A stretch of DNA of 28,320 nt from Pseudomonadota bacterium (GCA_023412655.1 JAEYNH010000106.1:1-28320), one strand, 5' to 3'; positions 14,735 through 22,779 are shown, counted from the stretch's first letter. Made by a program: numbers and translations. Notes: generated by a model from the letters alone, not told the origin.

Positions 14735-16072
14735 TCACTTGCCGATGCAGAAGGTGGAAAAGATCCGGCCGAGCACCGCCTCGGGATCGATCCGCCCGGT
14801 GATGCGATCCAGGGCACGCGCGGCCAGCCGCACATCCTCGGCGGCCAGCTCGAGCTGTTCATCCTGGCGCAGCGCATCGCGCAGACGGTCGGCCGCCTCG
14901 GTCAAAAGCTCCTTGTGCCGCAGGCGTGTCGCGGCCGGCGGCTCGGACCCGCCAAGGGCCTCCGTGACGCGCTCGCTGAGCAACTGGCGGACCCAGGCCA
15001 CGTCGCTGGGCCCCTTGGCGGTGATCTCGGCCGACGGAATGTCCATGCGCCGCGCCACCTCGGCCGCCCAGGCGCCGGCCGGACCCGTGGGCAGGTCGCG
15101 CTTGGTGATCAGGCAGATGTCGCCCTCCCCCACCTCGTCGGGTAGGCCGGGCAGCTCGGATGACGAGCCGTCCACCAGCCACAGCCGCAGGTCCGCGCCC
15201 TCGGCCCAGGCCCGGGCGCGCCGCACGCCCTCGGCCTCGATCTCCTCCTCGGTGTCACGCAGGCCGGCGGTGTCGGCCATCAGCACCTTGTAGCCAGCCA
15301 GAACGAGGGGGACCTCGATCACGTCCCGGGTGGTGCCCGCGTGGGGCGTGACGATAGCCGCTTCCCGCCCGACCAGGGCGTTCAGCAGGGTGCTCTTGCC
15401 GGCGTTGGGCGAGCCCACCAGGGCGATCCGATAGCCTTCCCGCACCCGCGCGCCCCGGTCTGCGTCGGCGATGGCGGCCTCGATCTCGGCCAGCAGCGCC
15501 CGCAACACCGGGTCGGCGCGGCGGGCCACCTCCGCGGGCACTTCCTCGTCGGGGAAATCCACCGCGGCCTCGAACATGGCCAGGGCCTCGGTGAGCATGT
15601 CGGACCAGCGGGCCTGGACCTCGGAGAGCCGGCCGCCGAGCTGCTCCAGGGCCTGGCGGCGCTGGGCCTCGGTCTCGGCGTCGATGAGATCCGCGACCGC
15701 TTCCGCCTGAGCCAGGTCGAGCTTGCCGTTCTCGAAGGCCCGGCGGGTGAACTCACCGGGCTCGGCCAGACGCAGGCCCAACCCGGCCAGCGCCTCCATC
15801 AAGGCGCCGACCACCGCCGGTCCCCCGTGGACATGGAACTCGGCGGAATCCTCGCCGGTGTAGCTGGCCGGATCCCGGAAGAAGAGCACCAGGGCCTGGT
15901 CGATCTCCTGCCCATCGGCGGCGCGCAGGCGGCGCACCGTCGCCTGCCGCGGGGTCGGCAGCACGCCTGCCAGGGTTTGCACGGCGCGGGCCGCGTCGGG
16001 ACCGGAGACCCGGATCACCGCCACCGCCGCCCGCCCGGCCGCCGTGGCCGGCGCGAAGATGGTGTCGCTCAT
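14735..16072 (-). CDS. mnmE: tRNA modification GTPase MnmE (TrmE)
   Basis: GTPase partner of MnmG in U34 modification. The 445-residue protein has an N-terminal tetrahydrofolate-binding domain (DTIFAPATA, then SYTGEDSAEFHVHGG at 70-84, PGEFTRRAFENGKLDL at 105-120) and a helical domain. The inserted G domain has G1 GSPNAGKST (220-228), G2 TPHAGTTRD, G3 DTAG (267-270) and G4 TKRD (323-326, with Thr in place of the usual Asn). The C-terminal FCIGK carries the catalytic-type cysteine. Start ATG overlaps the DUF6489 stop by 4 nt. It is followed by two parS sites and then mnmG. Confidence 0.97.
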   Translation of the reverse strand: MSDTIFAPATAAGRAAVAVIRVSGPDAARAVQTLAGVLPTPRQATVRRLRAADGQEIDQALVLFFRDPASYTGEDSAEFHVHGGPAVVGALMEALAGLGLRLAEPGEFTRRAFENGKLDLAQAEAVADLIDAETEAQRRQALEQLGGRLSEVQARWSDMLTEALAMFEAAVDFPDEEVPAEVARRADPVLRALLAEIEAAIADADRGARVREGYRIALVGSPNAGKSTLLNALVGREAAIVTPHAGTTRDVIEVPLVLAGYKVLMADTAGLRDTEEEIEAEGVRRARAWAEGADLRLWLVDGSSSELPGLPDEVGEGDICLITKRDLPTGPAGAWAAEVARRMDIPSAEITAKGPSDVAWVRQLLSERVTEALGGSEPPAATRLRHKELLTEAADRLRDALRQDEQLELAAEDVRLAARALDRITGRIDPEAVLGRIFSTFCIGK

Positions 16073-16311
16073 TCCCTGGGCGTGGCCCCGCCGAGGCCGG
16101 CTTCCATCATCTTGCGGAACTGCTCCTGGGCGCCGGCCCCGAAGTTCATCCAGTTCTTCATGAAGTCCTCGGGCGAAAGCAGCGCGATATTGGCGTCGAT
16201 GCGCTTGCTCATCTCCTGAACGAGATGGTCGTTCAGGGCGCTCACGTCCGGCAGGCCCAGGAAGCGGCGCGCCTCCTCCGGCGTGCAGTCCACCTCGATC
16301 GTCATCTTCAT
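16069..16311 (-). CDS. Small DUF6489-type protein, first gene of the mnmE-parB operon
   Basis: An 80-residue acidic protein: MKMTIEVDCTPEEARRFLGL, then LNDHLVQEMSKRIDAN, then EDFMKNWMNFGAGAQEQF. I recognise it as the small family annotated DUF6489 that sits next to mnmE in Caulobacterales and sphingomonads; part of it resembles polyhydroxyalkanoate-type helices (WMNFGAGAQEQFRKMM), but the function is unknown. No signal peptide or membrane segment. ATG at 16311 is the conserved start; an in-frame extension to 16437 would cross the divergent promoter gap and the hydrolase gene. Its 4-nt overlap with mnmE suggests coupling. Confidence 0.75.
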   Translation of the reverse strand: MKMTIEVDCTPEEARRFLGLPDVSALNDHLVQEMSKRIDANIALLSPEDFMKNWMNFGAGAQEQFRKMMEAGLGGATPRE

Positions 16312-16408
16312 GGCGTCATGCCCTCGTACAGGAGTTCCATATGGCCGCGGGGGCCCGCCTCGCGCTAGTACCCTTTGCCGAAGGGCTTTGCATACGGGAG
16401 ACCAGCAC

Positions 16409-17104
16409 ATGGGCGAACGCATCACCATCACCACCACGGACGGCGAGTTCAGCGCCTATGTGGCGCGGCCAAAGGCCGAGAAGGCGCCGGCCGTCGTGGT
16501 GATTCAGGAGATCTTCGGCGTGAACCAGGTGATGCGCGATATCGCCGACGACCTGGCCGCCGAGGGCTACCTGGCCGTCTGCCCGGACCTGTTCTGGCGG
16601 ATCGAACCCGGTATCGACATCACCGACCAGTCCGAGGCCGAGTGGAAGAAGGCGTTCGAACTGTTCAACGCCTTCGACGTCGACCAGGGCGTCAGGGACA
16701 TCGCCGCCACCATCAAGGCCGCCCGCGGCGATGCCCAGTGCAACGGCAAGGTCGGCGCCGTGGGCTTCTGCCTGGGCGGCCTGCTGGCCTTCCTCACCGC
16801 TACGCGCACGGACGTCGACGCCTCGGTCTCCTACTACGGCGTGGGCATCGAGAACCGGGTGGCCGAGGCCGAGAAGCTGACCCGGCCGCTGCTGATGCAT
16901 GTGGCGGAGGAGGACCAGTTCGTGCCGAAGGAGGCCCAGGCGGTCATCCTCCAGGCCCTGGCCAACCATCCGCAGGTCGAGCTGCACACCTACGAAGGCC
17001 GCGACCACGCCTTCGCGCGCAAGGGCGGCCAGCACTATGACGAAGCCGACGCCAAGCTGGCCAACGGCCGGACGGCGACCTTCTTCAAGAAGGTCCTGGG
17101 CTGA
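16409..17104 (+). CDS. Dienelactone hydrolase family protein
   Basis: Alpha/beta-hydrolase of 231 residues. Seen: QEIFGVN (33-39, with the Glu that activates the nucleophile), the nucleophile elbow GFCLGG (Cys 121), Asp 169 in AEEDQFVP and His 200 in GRDHAF, giving the Cys-Asp-His triad of dienelactone hydrolases. The natural substrate is unknown; no aromatic-degradation genes are near, so a general ester or lactone hydrolase role is as likely. GGGAG precedes the ATG. The stop overlaps the quinone reductase start by 1 nt (TGATG). Divergent from the DUF6489-mnmE operon across 97 bp that must hold both promoters. Confidence 0.9.
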   Translation: MGERITITTTDGEFSAYVARPKAEKAPAVVVIQEIFGVNQVMRDIADDLAAEGYLAVCPDLFWRIEPGIDITDQSEAEWKKAFELFNAFDVDQGVRDIAATIKAARGDAQCNGKVGAVGFCLGGLLAFLTATRTDVDASVSYYGVGIENRVAEAEKLTRPLLMHVAEEDQFVPKEAQAVILQALANHPQVELHTYEGRDHAFARKGGQHYDEADAKLANGRTATFFKKVLG

Positions 17105-18072
17105 TGCGGGCGGTCCAGTTCAGCCGCACCGGCGGTCCGGAGGTGCTGGAGCTGGTGGAGGTCGAGACGCCCTCCCCGGCCCCGGGCCAGGTGCTGATCC
17201 GCCACGAAGCGATCGGCATCAACTTCATCGACACCTACCAGCGCAGCGGCCTCTATCCGGTGAAGCTGCCGGTGATCCTGGGCGGTGAGGCCGCCGGGGT
17301 GGTGGAGGCGGTGGGCGAAGGCGTCACCCGGTTCCAGCCGGGCGACCGGGTCGCCTACGCCGGGGGCTTCGGCGGCTACGCCGAGGCCAATGTGATGCCG
17401 GCGGAGCGTGTGGTCCGCGTGCCGGGCGATGTGGATCTCCGCACTGCCGCGGCCTCGCTCCTCAAGGGCATGACCGTCGAGGCGTTCGTGCGCCGATGCT
17501 ACGCGGTGCAACCCGGCCAGGTCGTCCTGGTGCATGCCGCCGCCGGCGGCGTGGGCCAGATCATGGTCCAGTGGCTCAAGGCCATCGGCGCGGAGGTGAT
17601 CGGCACGGCGGGGTCCGAGGCCAAGGCGGCCCGGGCGCGGGAGCTGGGCGCCGACCATGTCATCCTCTACCGGGAGCAGGACGTGGCGGCCGAGGTCCGG
17701 CGCATCACCGGCGGCCGGGGCGTGGCGGTGGCGTACGACTCGGTGGGCAAGGACACCTTCGAGGGCACCCTGAACAGCCTCGCCCGGCGGGGCTGGTTCG
17801 TGTCGTTCGGCAACGCCTCGGGCCCGGCGCCGGCGGTGGAGCCCCTGCGCCTCTCGCGCGGCGGCAGCCTGGTGTTCACCCGGCCCACCCTGTTCGACTA
17901 TGTGGTCACGACCGAGGAACTCGACGCCAGCGCGGCGGCGCTCTTCGAGATGATCGGCTCGGGCAAGGTGAAGGTCGAGATCGGCCAGACCTTCCCGCTG
18001 GCGGAGGCGCGCAAGGCGCACGAGGCCCTGGAAGGCCGGGCGACTGTCGGCGCGAGCCTGCTGATCCCCTGA
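17104..18072 (+). CDS. NADPH:quinone oxidoreductase, zeta-crystallin type
   Basis: Zinc-free medium-chain dehydrogenase/reductase of 322 residues. The GroES-like domain has IGINFIDTYQRSGLY, LPVILGGEAAGVV and QPGDRVAY. The Rossmann domain has VLVHAAAGGVGQIMVQWLKA, the classic AxxGxxG nucleotide motif, and GADHVI. QorA enzymes reduce quinones by NADPH; the catalytic zinc-binding Cys/His residues of alcohol dehydrogenases are absent, as expected. It is translationally coupled to the upstream hydrolase, hinting at a shared detoxification role (inference). It ends at a long GC hairpin. Confidence 0.92.
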   Translation: MRAVQFSRTGGPEVLELVEVETPSPAPGQVLIRHEAIGINFIDTYQRSGLYPVKLPVILGGEAAGVVEAVGEGVTRFQPGDRVAYAGGFGGYAEANVMPAERVVRVPGDVDLRTAAASLLKGMTVEAFVRRCYAVQPGQVVLVHAAAGGVGQIMVQWLKAIGAEVIGTAGSEAKAARARELGADHVILYREQDVAAEVRRITGGRGVAVAYDSVGKDTFEGTLNSLARRGWFVSFGNASGPAPAVEPLRLSRGGSLVFTRPTLFDYVVTTEELDASAAALFEMIGSGKVKVEIGQTFPLAEARKAHEALEGRATVGASLLIP

Positions 18073-18080
18073 GGGAGCTC

Positions 18081-18113
18081 AGGATCCCGGCTGGCGCCCC
18101 CAGCCGGGATCCT
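18081..18113. terminator. Long hairpin after the quinone reductase gene
   Basis: Perfect 14-bp stem AGGATCCCGGCTGG / CCAGCCGGGATCCT with a 5-nt loop, 8 bp after the stop codon. No T-run follows, so it may act as a transcription or RNA-decay barrier rather than a full intrinsic terminator. Confidence 0.65.
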
Positions 18114-18128
18114 GTCCTCCGACGCCGC

Positions 18129-18144
18129 GGTTTCACGTGAAACA
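18129..18144. promoter_or_regulatory. parS: parS site 4, between quinone reductase gene and rho
   Basis: GGTTTCACGTGAAACA, 15 of 16 match to parS (first base differs). This is the parS nearest the putative origin, about 4.5 kb away, and lies in a convergent intergenic gap between two hairpins. Confidence 0.92.
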
Positions 18145-18217
18145 CACCCTCTCTGTCGCGCAGGGAGACGCACGGCAGTACGTTCGGACGCGCTAAATTC
18201 GCGAGAGAGGCGATTTT

Positions 18218-18252
18218 ACAAAACGAAGGGGCTCCGGTTTCCCGAAGCCCCT
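18218..18252 (-). terminator. Intrinsic terminator of rho
   Basis: On the minus strand AGGGGCT pairs with AGCCCCT around an inner CGG/CCG stem, followed by TTCGTTTTG. It lies 30 bp beyond the rho stop codon. Confidence 0.75.
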
Positions 18253-18281
18253 GAAAACGTTCACCTTTTCAGATCGCTCGA

Positions 18282-19724
18282 TCAGGTGTTCATCGACTGG
18301 AAGAAGTCGTCGTTGCTCTTCGACTGCCGCAGCTTGTCCAGCAGGAACTCGATGGCGTCCTGGGCCCCCATGGGGTTGAGGATCCGGCGCAGGATGTAGG
18401 TCTTCTGGAGGTGCTCCTTCGGCGTGATGAGCTCCTCCTTCCGGGTGCCGGACTTCAGCACGTCGATGGCCGGATAGATCCGCTTGTCGGCGACCTTCCG
18501 GTCCAGGACGATTTCCGAGTTACCGGTGCCCTTGAACTCTTCGAAGATGACTTCGTCCATCCGGCTGCCGGTGTCGATCAGGGCCGTGGCGATGATCGTC
18601 AGCGAGCCGCCCTCCTCGATGTTCCGCGCGGCGCCGAAGAAGCGCTTGGGCCGCTGCAGGGCGTTGGCGTCGACACCGCCGGTCAGCACCTTGCCCGAAG
18701 ACGGGACCACGGTGTTGTAGGCCCGGCCCAGGCGCGTGACCGAGTCCAGCAGGATCACCACGTCGCGCTTGTGCTCGACCAGGCGCTTGGCCTTCTCGAT
18801 GACCATCTCGGCCACCTGGACGTGACGGGTCGCCGGCTCGTCGAAGGTCGAGGAGATCACCTCGCCCTTCACCGTCCGCTGCATGTCGGTCACTTCTTCC
18901 GGGCGCTCGTCGATCAGCAGGACGATCAGGTAGCACTCGGGGTGGTTCAGCTCGATCGACTTGGCGATGTTCTGCAGCATCACCGTCTTGCCGACCCGCG
19001 GCGGCGCGGTGATCAGGCAGCGCTGACCCTTGCCCAGCGGGGCGACGATGTCGATCACCCGGCCGGAGCGATCCTTCAGCGTCGGATCCTGGATCTCCAT
19101 GGTCAGGCGCTGATCGGGGTAGAGCGGCGTCAGGTTGTCGAACAGCACCTTGTGCCGGACGTTCTCGGGCGCCTCGAAGTTGATCTGGGTGACGCTGACG
19201 AGGGCGAAGTAACGCTCGCCCTCGCGCGGCGCGCGGACGGCGCCGACCACCGAGTCGCCCGTGCGCAGGCCGAACTTCCGGATCTGCGAGGGGCTGACGT
19301 AGATGTCGTCGGGACCCGGCAGGTAGTTGGCTTCAGGCGAGCGCAGGAAGCCGAAGCCATCCTGCACCACCTCGAGCGTGCCCGAACCCGAGATCTCCAC
19401 GCCTTCCTCGGCGAGGGTCTTCAGGATCGCGAACATCATGTCCTGCTTGCGCATGGAGTTCGCGTTCTCGACCTCCATCTTCTCGGCGAAGGCGAGCAGG
19501 TCGGCGGGCGATTTGTCCTTCAGCTCCTGAAGGCTCATCTGGGACAGGCCCATGGCGGCGATGGCCTTGGCGGCCTCGCTGGGCTCGTCATCGCCCTCGG
19601 CCTCATGGCCCCCGGCGTCCTCGACCTGGTCGGCGGGCGCGGCCGCGACGATCTCGGTCTCGACTTGGGTGGCTTCGGTTTCCGGGACTTCGGTCTCGGG
19701 CGTGTCTTGGGTTTCGTCTTGCAT
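18282..19724 (-). CDS. rho: Transcription termination factor Rho
   Basis: Hexameric RNA-dependent ATPase that ends transcription. The 480-residue protein has a roughly 50-residue acidic, Glu/Thr/Pro-rich N-terminal extension. Then come the Rho N-terminal helical domain (SLQELKDKSPADLLAFAEKM), the cold-shock RNA-binding fold with DGFGFLR (122-128), Walker A APPRVGKT (240-247; E. coli has APPKAGKT), LLIDERPEEVTDM, the Q-loop GEVISSTFDEP and the R-loop VLTGGVDANALQRPKRFFGA. The extension explains the length over the 419-residue E. coli protein and is low-complexity. It ends at an intrinsic terminator. The 259-bp upstream gap to hemJ presumably carries the promoter and leader; TTGACC on the minus strand at 19,929-19,934 is a possible -35. 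Confidence 0.98.
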   Translation of the reverse strand: MQDETQDTPETEVPETEATQVETEIVAAAPADQVEDAGGHEAEGDDEPSEAAKAIAAMGLSQMSLQELKDKSPADLLAFAEKMEVENANSMRKQDMMFAILKTLAEEGVEISGSGTLEVVQDGFGFLRSPEANYLPGPDDIYVSPSQIRKFGLRTGDSVVGAVRAPREGERYFALVSVTQINFEAPENVRHKVLFDNLTPLYPDQRLTMEIQDPTLKDRSGRVIDIVAPLGKGQRCLITAPPRVGKTVMLQNIAKSIELNHPECYLIVLLIDERPEEVTDMQRTVKGEVISSTFDEPATRHVQVAEMVIEKAKRLVEHKRDVVILLDSVTRLGRAYNTVVPSSGKVLTGGVDANALQRPKRFFGAARNIEEGGSLTIIATALIDTGSRMDEVIFEEFKGTGNSEIVLDRKVADKRIYPAIDVLKSGTRKEELITPKEHLQKTYILRRILNPMGAQDAIEFLLDKLRQSKSNDDFFQSMNT

Positions 19725-19983
19725 CTTGAATCTGCTTGGGAAATCGGCCGCTCCGGAGGCTTCTCCGGGCGGGCCTTAGAGGATGATCAGGGTCCTCGCG
19801 GAGCCTGGATGTCAGTTTCGGGGGCCGTTCCGCGGCGCGCTCTTGAGGCTGCGCCAGGACCGGCAAAAAGGCGGGGCGCGCCGCTGGCCGCGACGCGTAG
19901 GCCCAGCAGGACCACATCGGCGAGAAGGGGTCAAGCGCGGCGCGCGTCCCTGCCCGACCGGGCTGCCGACCACCTAGATGGGG

Positions 19984-20445
19984 TCAGCGGGAGCCGAATT
20001 CCAGGGTGACGGCGAGGACGGCGATCACCGCCAGCAGGAACGGGATCTCGTTGGTGGCCCGCCAGAACTTGCCGCTCTTCGGGCGCTCGCCGGCGGCGAG
20101 CTGCCGGCGCGACTTGGAGAGGAAGCCCTGCCAGCCGGACAGCGCGATCACCGCGGCCAGCTTGGTGAGCATCCAGGGCTGGGTGACGAAGCCCCAGCCA
20201 CGGCCCGCCACGAAGACGTGGAAGCCGATAAGGGCCAGGCCCAGCACCCAGGTCAGCACCATCGCCGGGTTCATGATGATGCGCATCAACTTGGCTTCCC
20301 ACACCTGGAAGTGGGCGTCGAACTCGCTGCCCGGAGGCGCCGTCTCGGTGTGGTAGGCGTAGAGGCGGGGCAGGTACATGATGCCGGACATCCACGCGAT
20401 CATGGCGATGATGTGCAGCGCCCGCAGCAGATTGTACCAGTCCAT
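19984..20445 (-). CDS. hemJ: Protoporphyrinogen IX oxidase HemJ
   Basis: Integral inner-membrane enzyme that oxidises protoporphyrinogen IX to protoporphyrin IX. The 153-residue protein has about four hydrophobic segments. The family N-terminus is clear: LRALHIIAMIAWMSGIMYLP (7-26) with His 11 as the likely heme/substrate ligand, then RLYAYHTE. LTKLAAVIALSGWQGFL and IPFLLAVIAVLAV form later membrane spans. HemJ replaces HemG/HemY in many alphaproteobacteria. Its start overlaps the hemH stop by 1 nt (TGATG), completing a hemE-hemH-hemJ operon, and it catalyses the step just before HemH. An upstream in-frame extension overlapping hemH was rejected. Confidence 0.9.
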   Translation of the reverse strand: MDWYNLLRALHIIAMIAWMSGIMYLPRLYAYHTETAPPGSEFDAHFQVWEAKLMRIIMNPAMVLTWVLGLALIGFHVFVAGRGWGFVTQPWMLTKLAAVIALSGWQGFLSKSRRQLAAGERPKSGKFWRATNEIPFLLAVIAVLAVTLEFGSR

Positions 20446-21482
20446 CAGGCCGCCCCCTCCAGAATACCGCCGCTGCGGCATGCGCACTTGCCATGTTCCG
20501 CCGCGCACAGCCAAGGCCCATACGGTCTGACGCCCGAGCCGCCAGCCTCGACCGCCTCGGCCAGGGCGGCGATGAAGTGCTCGTCGGTGCGCGGGGTGGG
20601 CGAGCGCAGATAGGTGGCGATTCCCAGCTCGCGAGCGAGCTCGGCATACTCGTGGTCCAGCTCGACCAGGGTCTCCACGTGCTCGGAGACGAAGGCGATC
20701 GGGCAGATCAGGAGGCCGGTTCCATCGGCCGCCGCGGTCCGGACCTCGTCCTCGGTGGAGGGCTCCAGCCACTTGAGGCGCCCCACCCGGCTCTGGAAGC
20801 TCACCCGCCAGTCGGCGAACTCGGGGAGCCTGGCGGCGACCGCTTCGGCGGTGGCGCGCACCTGGGCCTCGTAGGGATCGCCCCCGTCGATCACCTTCTG
20901 CGGCAGCCCGTGGGCGGAGAACAGCAGGCGGACGTTGGCAGGCCGCCCGGCAGATTCCCAGGTCTGGCGGATCCCGTTCGCACAGGCCGCCACCAACCCC
21001 TCGGCGTCCGGATAGCAGCAGACCAGGCGGGTGCGGCCGGGTCCCTTATAGGCGCCCAGCCAGTCCTTCACCGACGAGCCGGTGGTGGTGGTGGAGAACT
21101 GGGGATAGAGCGGCAGGAGCACGACCTCGTCGGGCCCGAAGGCCGCCACCTGCCGGGCGGTCTCGTCGGCGCGCGGGTTCCAGTACCGCATGCTGATGAA
21201 CACCCGCGTCTCGACCCCGGGCGTGCGTCGGGAAAGCTCGGCCGCCAGCGCCTCCGCCTGCGCCACCGTCTCGGGCAGCAGGGGGGAACCGCCGCCCATG
21301 ATGGCGTAGTTGGCCCTGGCGAGCTTCTCGCGGGTGACCGAGATCAGGGTCGCCAGGGGATAGCGGGCGATGGCCGGCAGCTGGATGATGGCCGGATCGC
21401 GGAAGAGGTTGAACAGGAAGGGTTTCACCGCTTCCGGACGGTCGGGTCCCCCCAGGTTGAAGAGGACGACGGCCCGTTTCAC
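20445..21482 (-). CDS. hemH: Ferrochelatase with probable [2Fe-2S] cysteine set
   Basis: Inserts Fe2+ into protoporphyrin IX, the last step of heme synthesis. The 345-residue protein has FNLGGPDRPE at the N-terminus, PLYPQFSTTTTGS, the metal-binding His 191 in SAHGLP and Glu 267 in VSEHVETL. Near the C-terminus there is a C-x6-C-x-C group (Cys 326, 333, 335), plus Cys 155/156 in RLVCCYP. Caulobacter crescentus ferrochelatase is known to carry a [2Fe-2S] cluster held by one internal and three C-terminal cysteines, and this pattern fits. Start is GTG at 21482, overlapping the hemE stop by 4 nt (GTGA); the 32-codon upstream extension lies inside hemE and is rejected. Confidence 0.95.
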   Translation of the reverse strand: MKRAVVLFNLGGPDRPEAVKPFLFNLFRDPAIIQLPAIARYPLATLISVTREKLARANYAIMGGGSPLLPETVAQAEALAAELSRRTPGVETRVFISMRYWNPRADETARQVAAFGPDEVVLLPLYPQFSTTTTGSSVKDWLGAYKGPGRTRLVCCYPDAEGLVAACANGIRQTWESAGRPANVRLLFSAHGLPQKVIDGGDPYEAQVRATAEAVAARLPEFADWRVSFQSRVGRLKWLEPSTEDEVRTAAADGTGLLICPIAFVSEHVETLVELDHEYAELARELGIATYLRSPTPRTDEHFIAALAEAVEAGGSGVRPYGPWLCAAEHGKCACRSGGILEGAA

Positions 21483-22519
21483 GCCGGCACCGGCTTGCCG
21501 GTCACGCGGCTGACCACCCGGGCGATGTTGTCGATGGGGGTGTCGGGCATGACGCCATGTCCCAGATTGAAGATCCACGGCCCACTACCCCACTGGGCCA
21601 GCAACTGTTCCACCCGCGCGTCCAGGGCGGGGCCGCCCTGGCGGAGCAGCAGGTTGTCGAGGGCGCCCTGGATGCAGCGGCCCTCGGCCTGCAGCCTGCG
21701 TCCCATGGCGGCGGTGGCCTGGGTGTCGAGGGCGATACCTTCCACGGGCGCTCCGGCGGCATAGTTCTCCACCAGGGCGCCGGCCCCGCGGGGGAAGCCG
21801 ATGAACGGAGCGGTGACGCCGGCGGCGCGCACCTTCTCCACGATGGCCCGGTGCGGGCGGATGACGATGCGTTCGAAGACGTCTTCGGAGAGGCCTTCCG
21901 CCCAGCTCTCGAAAAGCTTCAGCGCCTGGGCGCCGGCCTTGGCCTGCATGACCAGGTAGCGCGCCGTCGCTTCCACCAGCACGTCCAGCAGGGTGTCGAG
22001 TTCCTCCGGATGGGCGTAGGCGTAGGCCCGGGCCGCCTCCCGCTCCGAGCCGCGGCCCTCCAGCATGTAGGTGGCCACCGTCCAGGGCGCGCCGGCGAAG
22101 CCGATCAGCGCCCGCTCGGGCTCCAGCTCGGCGCGGACCCGCGACAGGGTCTCGCCCACGGCGGAGAGCCGGCCGGTGGAGGCCTCGATCTGGTCGCGCA
22201 AGGCTTCGATCGGTGGCAACGGAGCAAGCCTTGGCCCCTCGCCGGCTTCGAACCAGACCTTCTGCCCAAGGGCCAGCGGGATCAGCAGGATGTCGGCGAA
22301 GACGATGGCGCCATCCATCGGGAAGCGGCGCATGGGCTGCATCGTCGCCTCGGCCGCCATCTCGGGATGGAGGCAGAAGCCGATGAAGTCCGGCGCCTTC
22401 GCCCGAAGCTCACGATATTCCGGCAGCGAGCGGCCAGCCTGCCGCATGAACCAGATGGGGGGCCGTTCCTGGGTCTCGCCGGCAAGGGCCCGCAGGAGCT
22501 TCGGGGTGGGAGCGCTCAT
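21479..22519 (-). CDS. hemE: Uroporphyrinogen decarboxylase
   Basis: Decarboxylates uroporphyrinogen III to coproporphyrinogen III. The 346-residue protein has the signature RPPIWFMRQAGRSLPEYREL (19-38, with Arg 26 and Arg 30), the catalytic Asp 76 in VFADILLIPLALG, FAGAPWTVATYMLEG and the C-terminal FNLGHGVMPDTP. ATG at 22519 (MSAPTPKLLRAL) is the family start; 23 extra in-frame codons upstream fall in the origin region. In Caulobacter crescentus hemE flanks the origin and its promoter is embedded in Cori, where CtrA and transcription affect replication; the same layout is seen here. A TTAA half-site lies 9 bp upstream of the start. Confidence 0.97.
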   Translation of the reverse strand: MSAPTPKLLRALAGETQERPPIWFMRQAGRSLPEYRELRAKAPDFIGFCLHPEMAAEATMQPMRRFPMDGAIVFADILLIPLALGQKVWFEAGEGPRLAPLPPIEALRDQIEASTGRLSAVGETLSRVRAELEPERALIGFAGAPWTVATYMLEGRGSEREAARAYAYAHPEELDTLLDVLVEATARYLVMQAKAGAQALKLFESWAEGLSEDVFERIVIRPHRAIVEKVRAAGVTAPFIGFPRGAGALVENYAAGAPVEGIALDTQATAAMGRRLQAEGRCIQGALDNLLLRQGGPALDARVEQLLAQWGSGPWIFNLGHGVMPDTPIDNIARVVSRVTGKPVPA

Positions 22520-22573
22520 CGGGAGCCTTAAAGCGCGCCAGACCGCCCGGCTCAAGCCCGGGGACCGGAAGGC

Positions 22574-22619
22574 CCTTCTTCCCTTCAATCCTTAAGATTC
22601 TTGAGGAGGATGAAGAAGG
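22574..22619. repeat. Nested inverted repeat at the hemE side of the origin
   Basis: Outer arms CCTTCTTC (22574-22581) and GAAGAAGG (22612-22619). The inner arms CCTTAAG / CTTGAGG (22590-22606, one wobble) enclose ATT, so the loop carries the GATTC methylation site and a TTAA half-site. This is also the most A/T-rich part of the gap. Confidence 0.6.
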
Positions 22620-22703
22620 AGGGGTTGGGCCTGTCGAGGACGGGGATAACCCGGCCATCCCGACCTCGGCGCCCCGGTTTTCCCCAGCCTGTCCCGACCG
22701 GCC

Positions 22704-22718
22704 GGGAGAAGTTCTCCC
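22704..22718. repeat. Palindrome in origin
   Basis: GGGAGAA-G-TTCTCCC, 7-bp arms around one base, ending 4 bp before the DnaA-like box. AGTTCTCCC recurs with a following CAT at 22944. Confidence 0.6.
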
Positions 22719-22722
22719 ATGC

Positions 22723-22731
22723 TGTGGATCG
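22723..22731 (-). promoter_or_regulatory. DnaA-box-like nonamer
   Basis: Minus strand CGATCCACA, one base from TGATCCACA (the stronger DnaA site type reported in the Caulobacter origin) and two from TTATCCACA. Weaker candidates: TTATCCCCG (22641-22649, minus) and GGGTCCACA (22979-22987). Confidence 0.6.
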
Positions 22732-22763
22732 CGGGGACGAGCGGCCAAGCCTCTCGGAGCGGC

Positions 22764-22778
22764 TTAAGAATTCATTAA
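22764..22778. promoter_or_regulatory. CtrA-binding site, perfect
   Basis: TTAA-GAATTCA-TTAA, an exact TTAA-N7-TTAA match to the CtrA recognition sequence. In Caulobacter, CtrA~P bound in Cori blocks replication initiation in swarmer cells. Confidence 0.88.
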
Positions 22779-22779
22779 T

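Noticed and set aside
19725..19983. Small ORF in the rho upstream gap
   Set aside because: Arg/Pro-rich frames overlapping rho with no ribosome-binding site or similarity; the gap more likely holds the rho promoter and leader.
21480..21490. parS-like CGTTTCAC at the hemH start
   Set aside because: Only a half-site; the sequence diverges after CAC and is not a palindrome.
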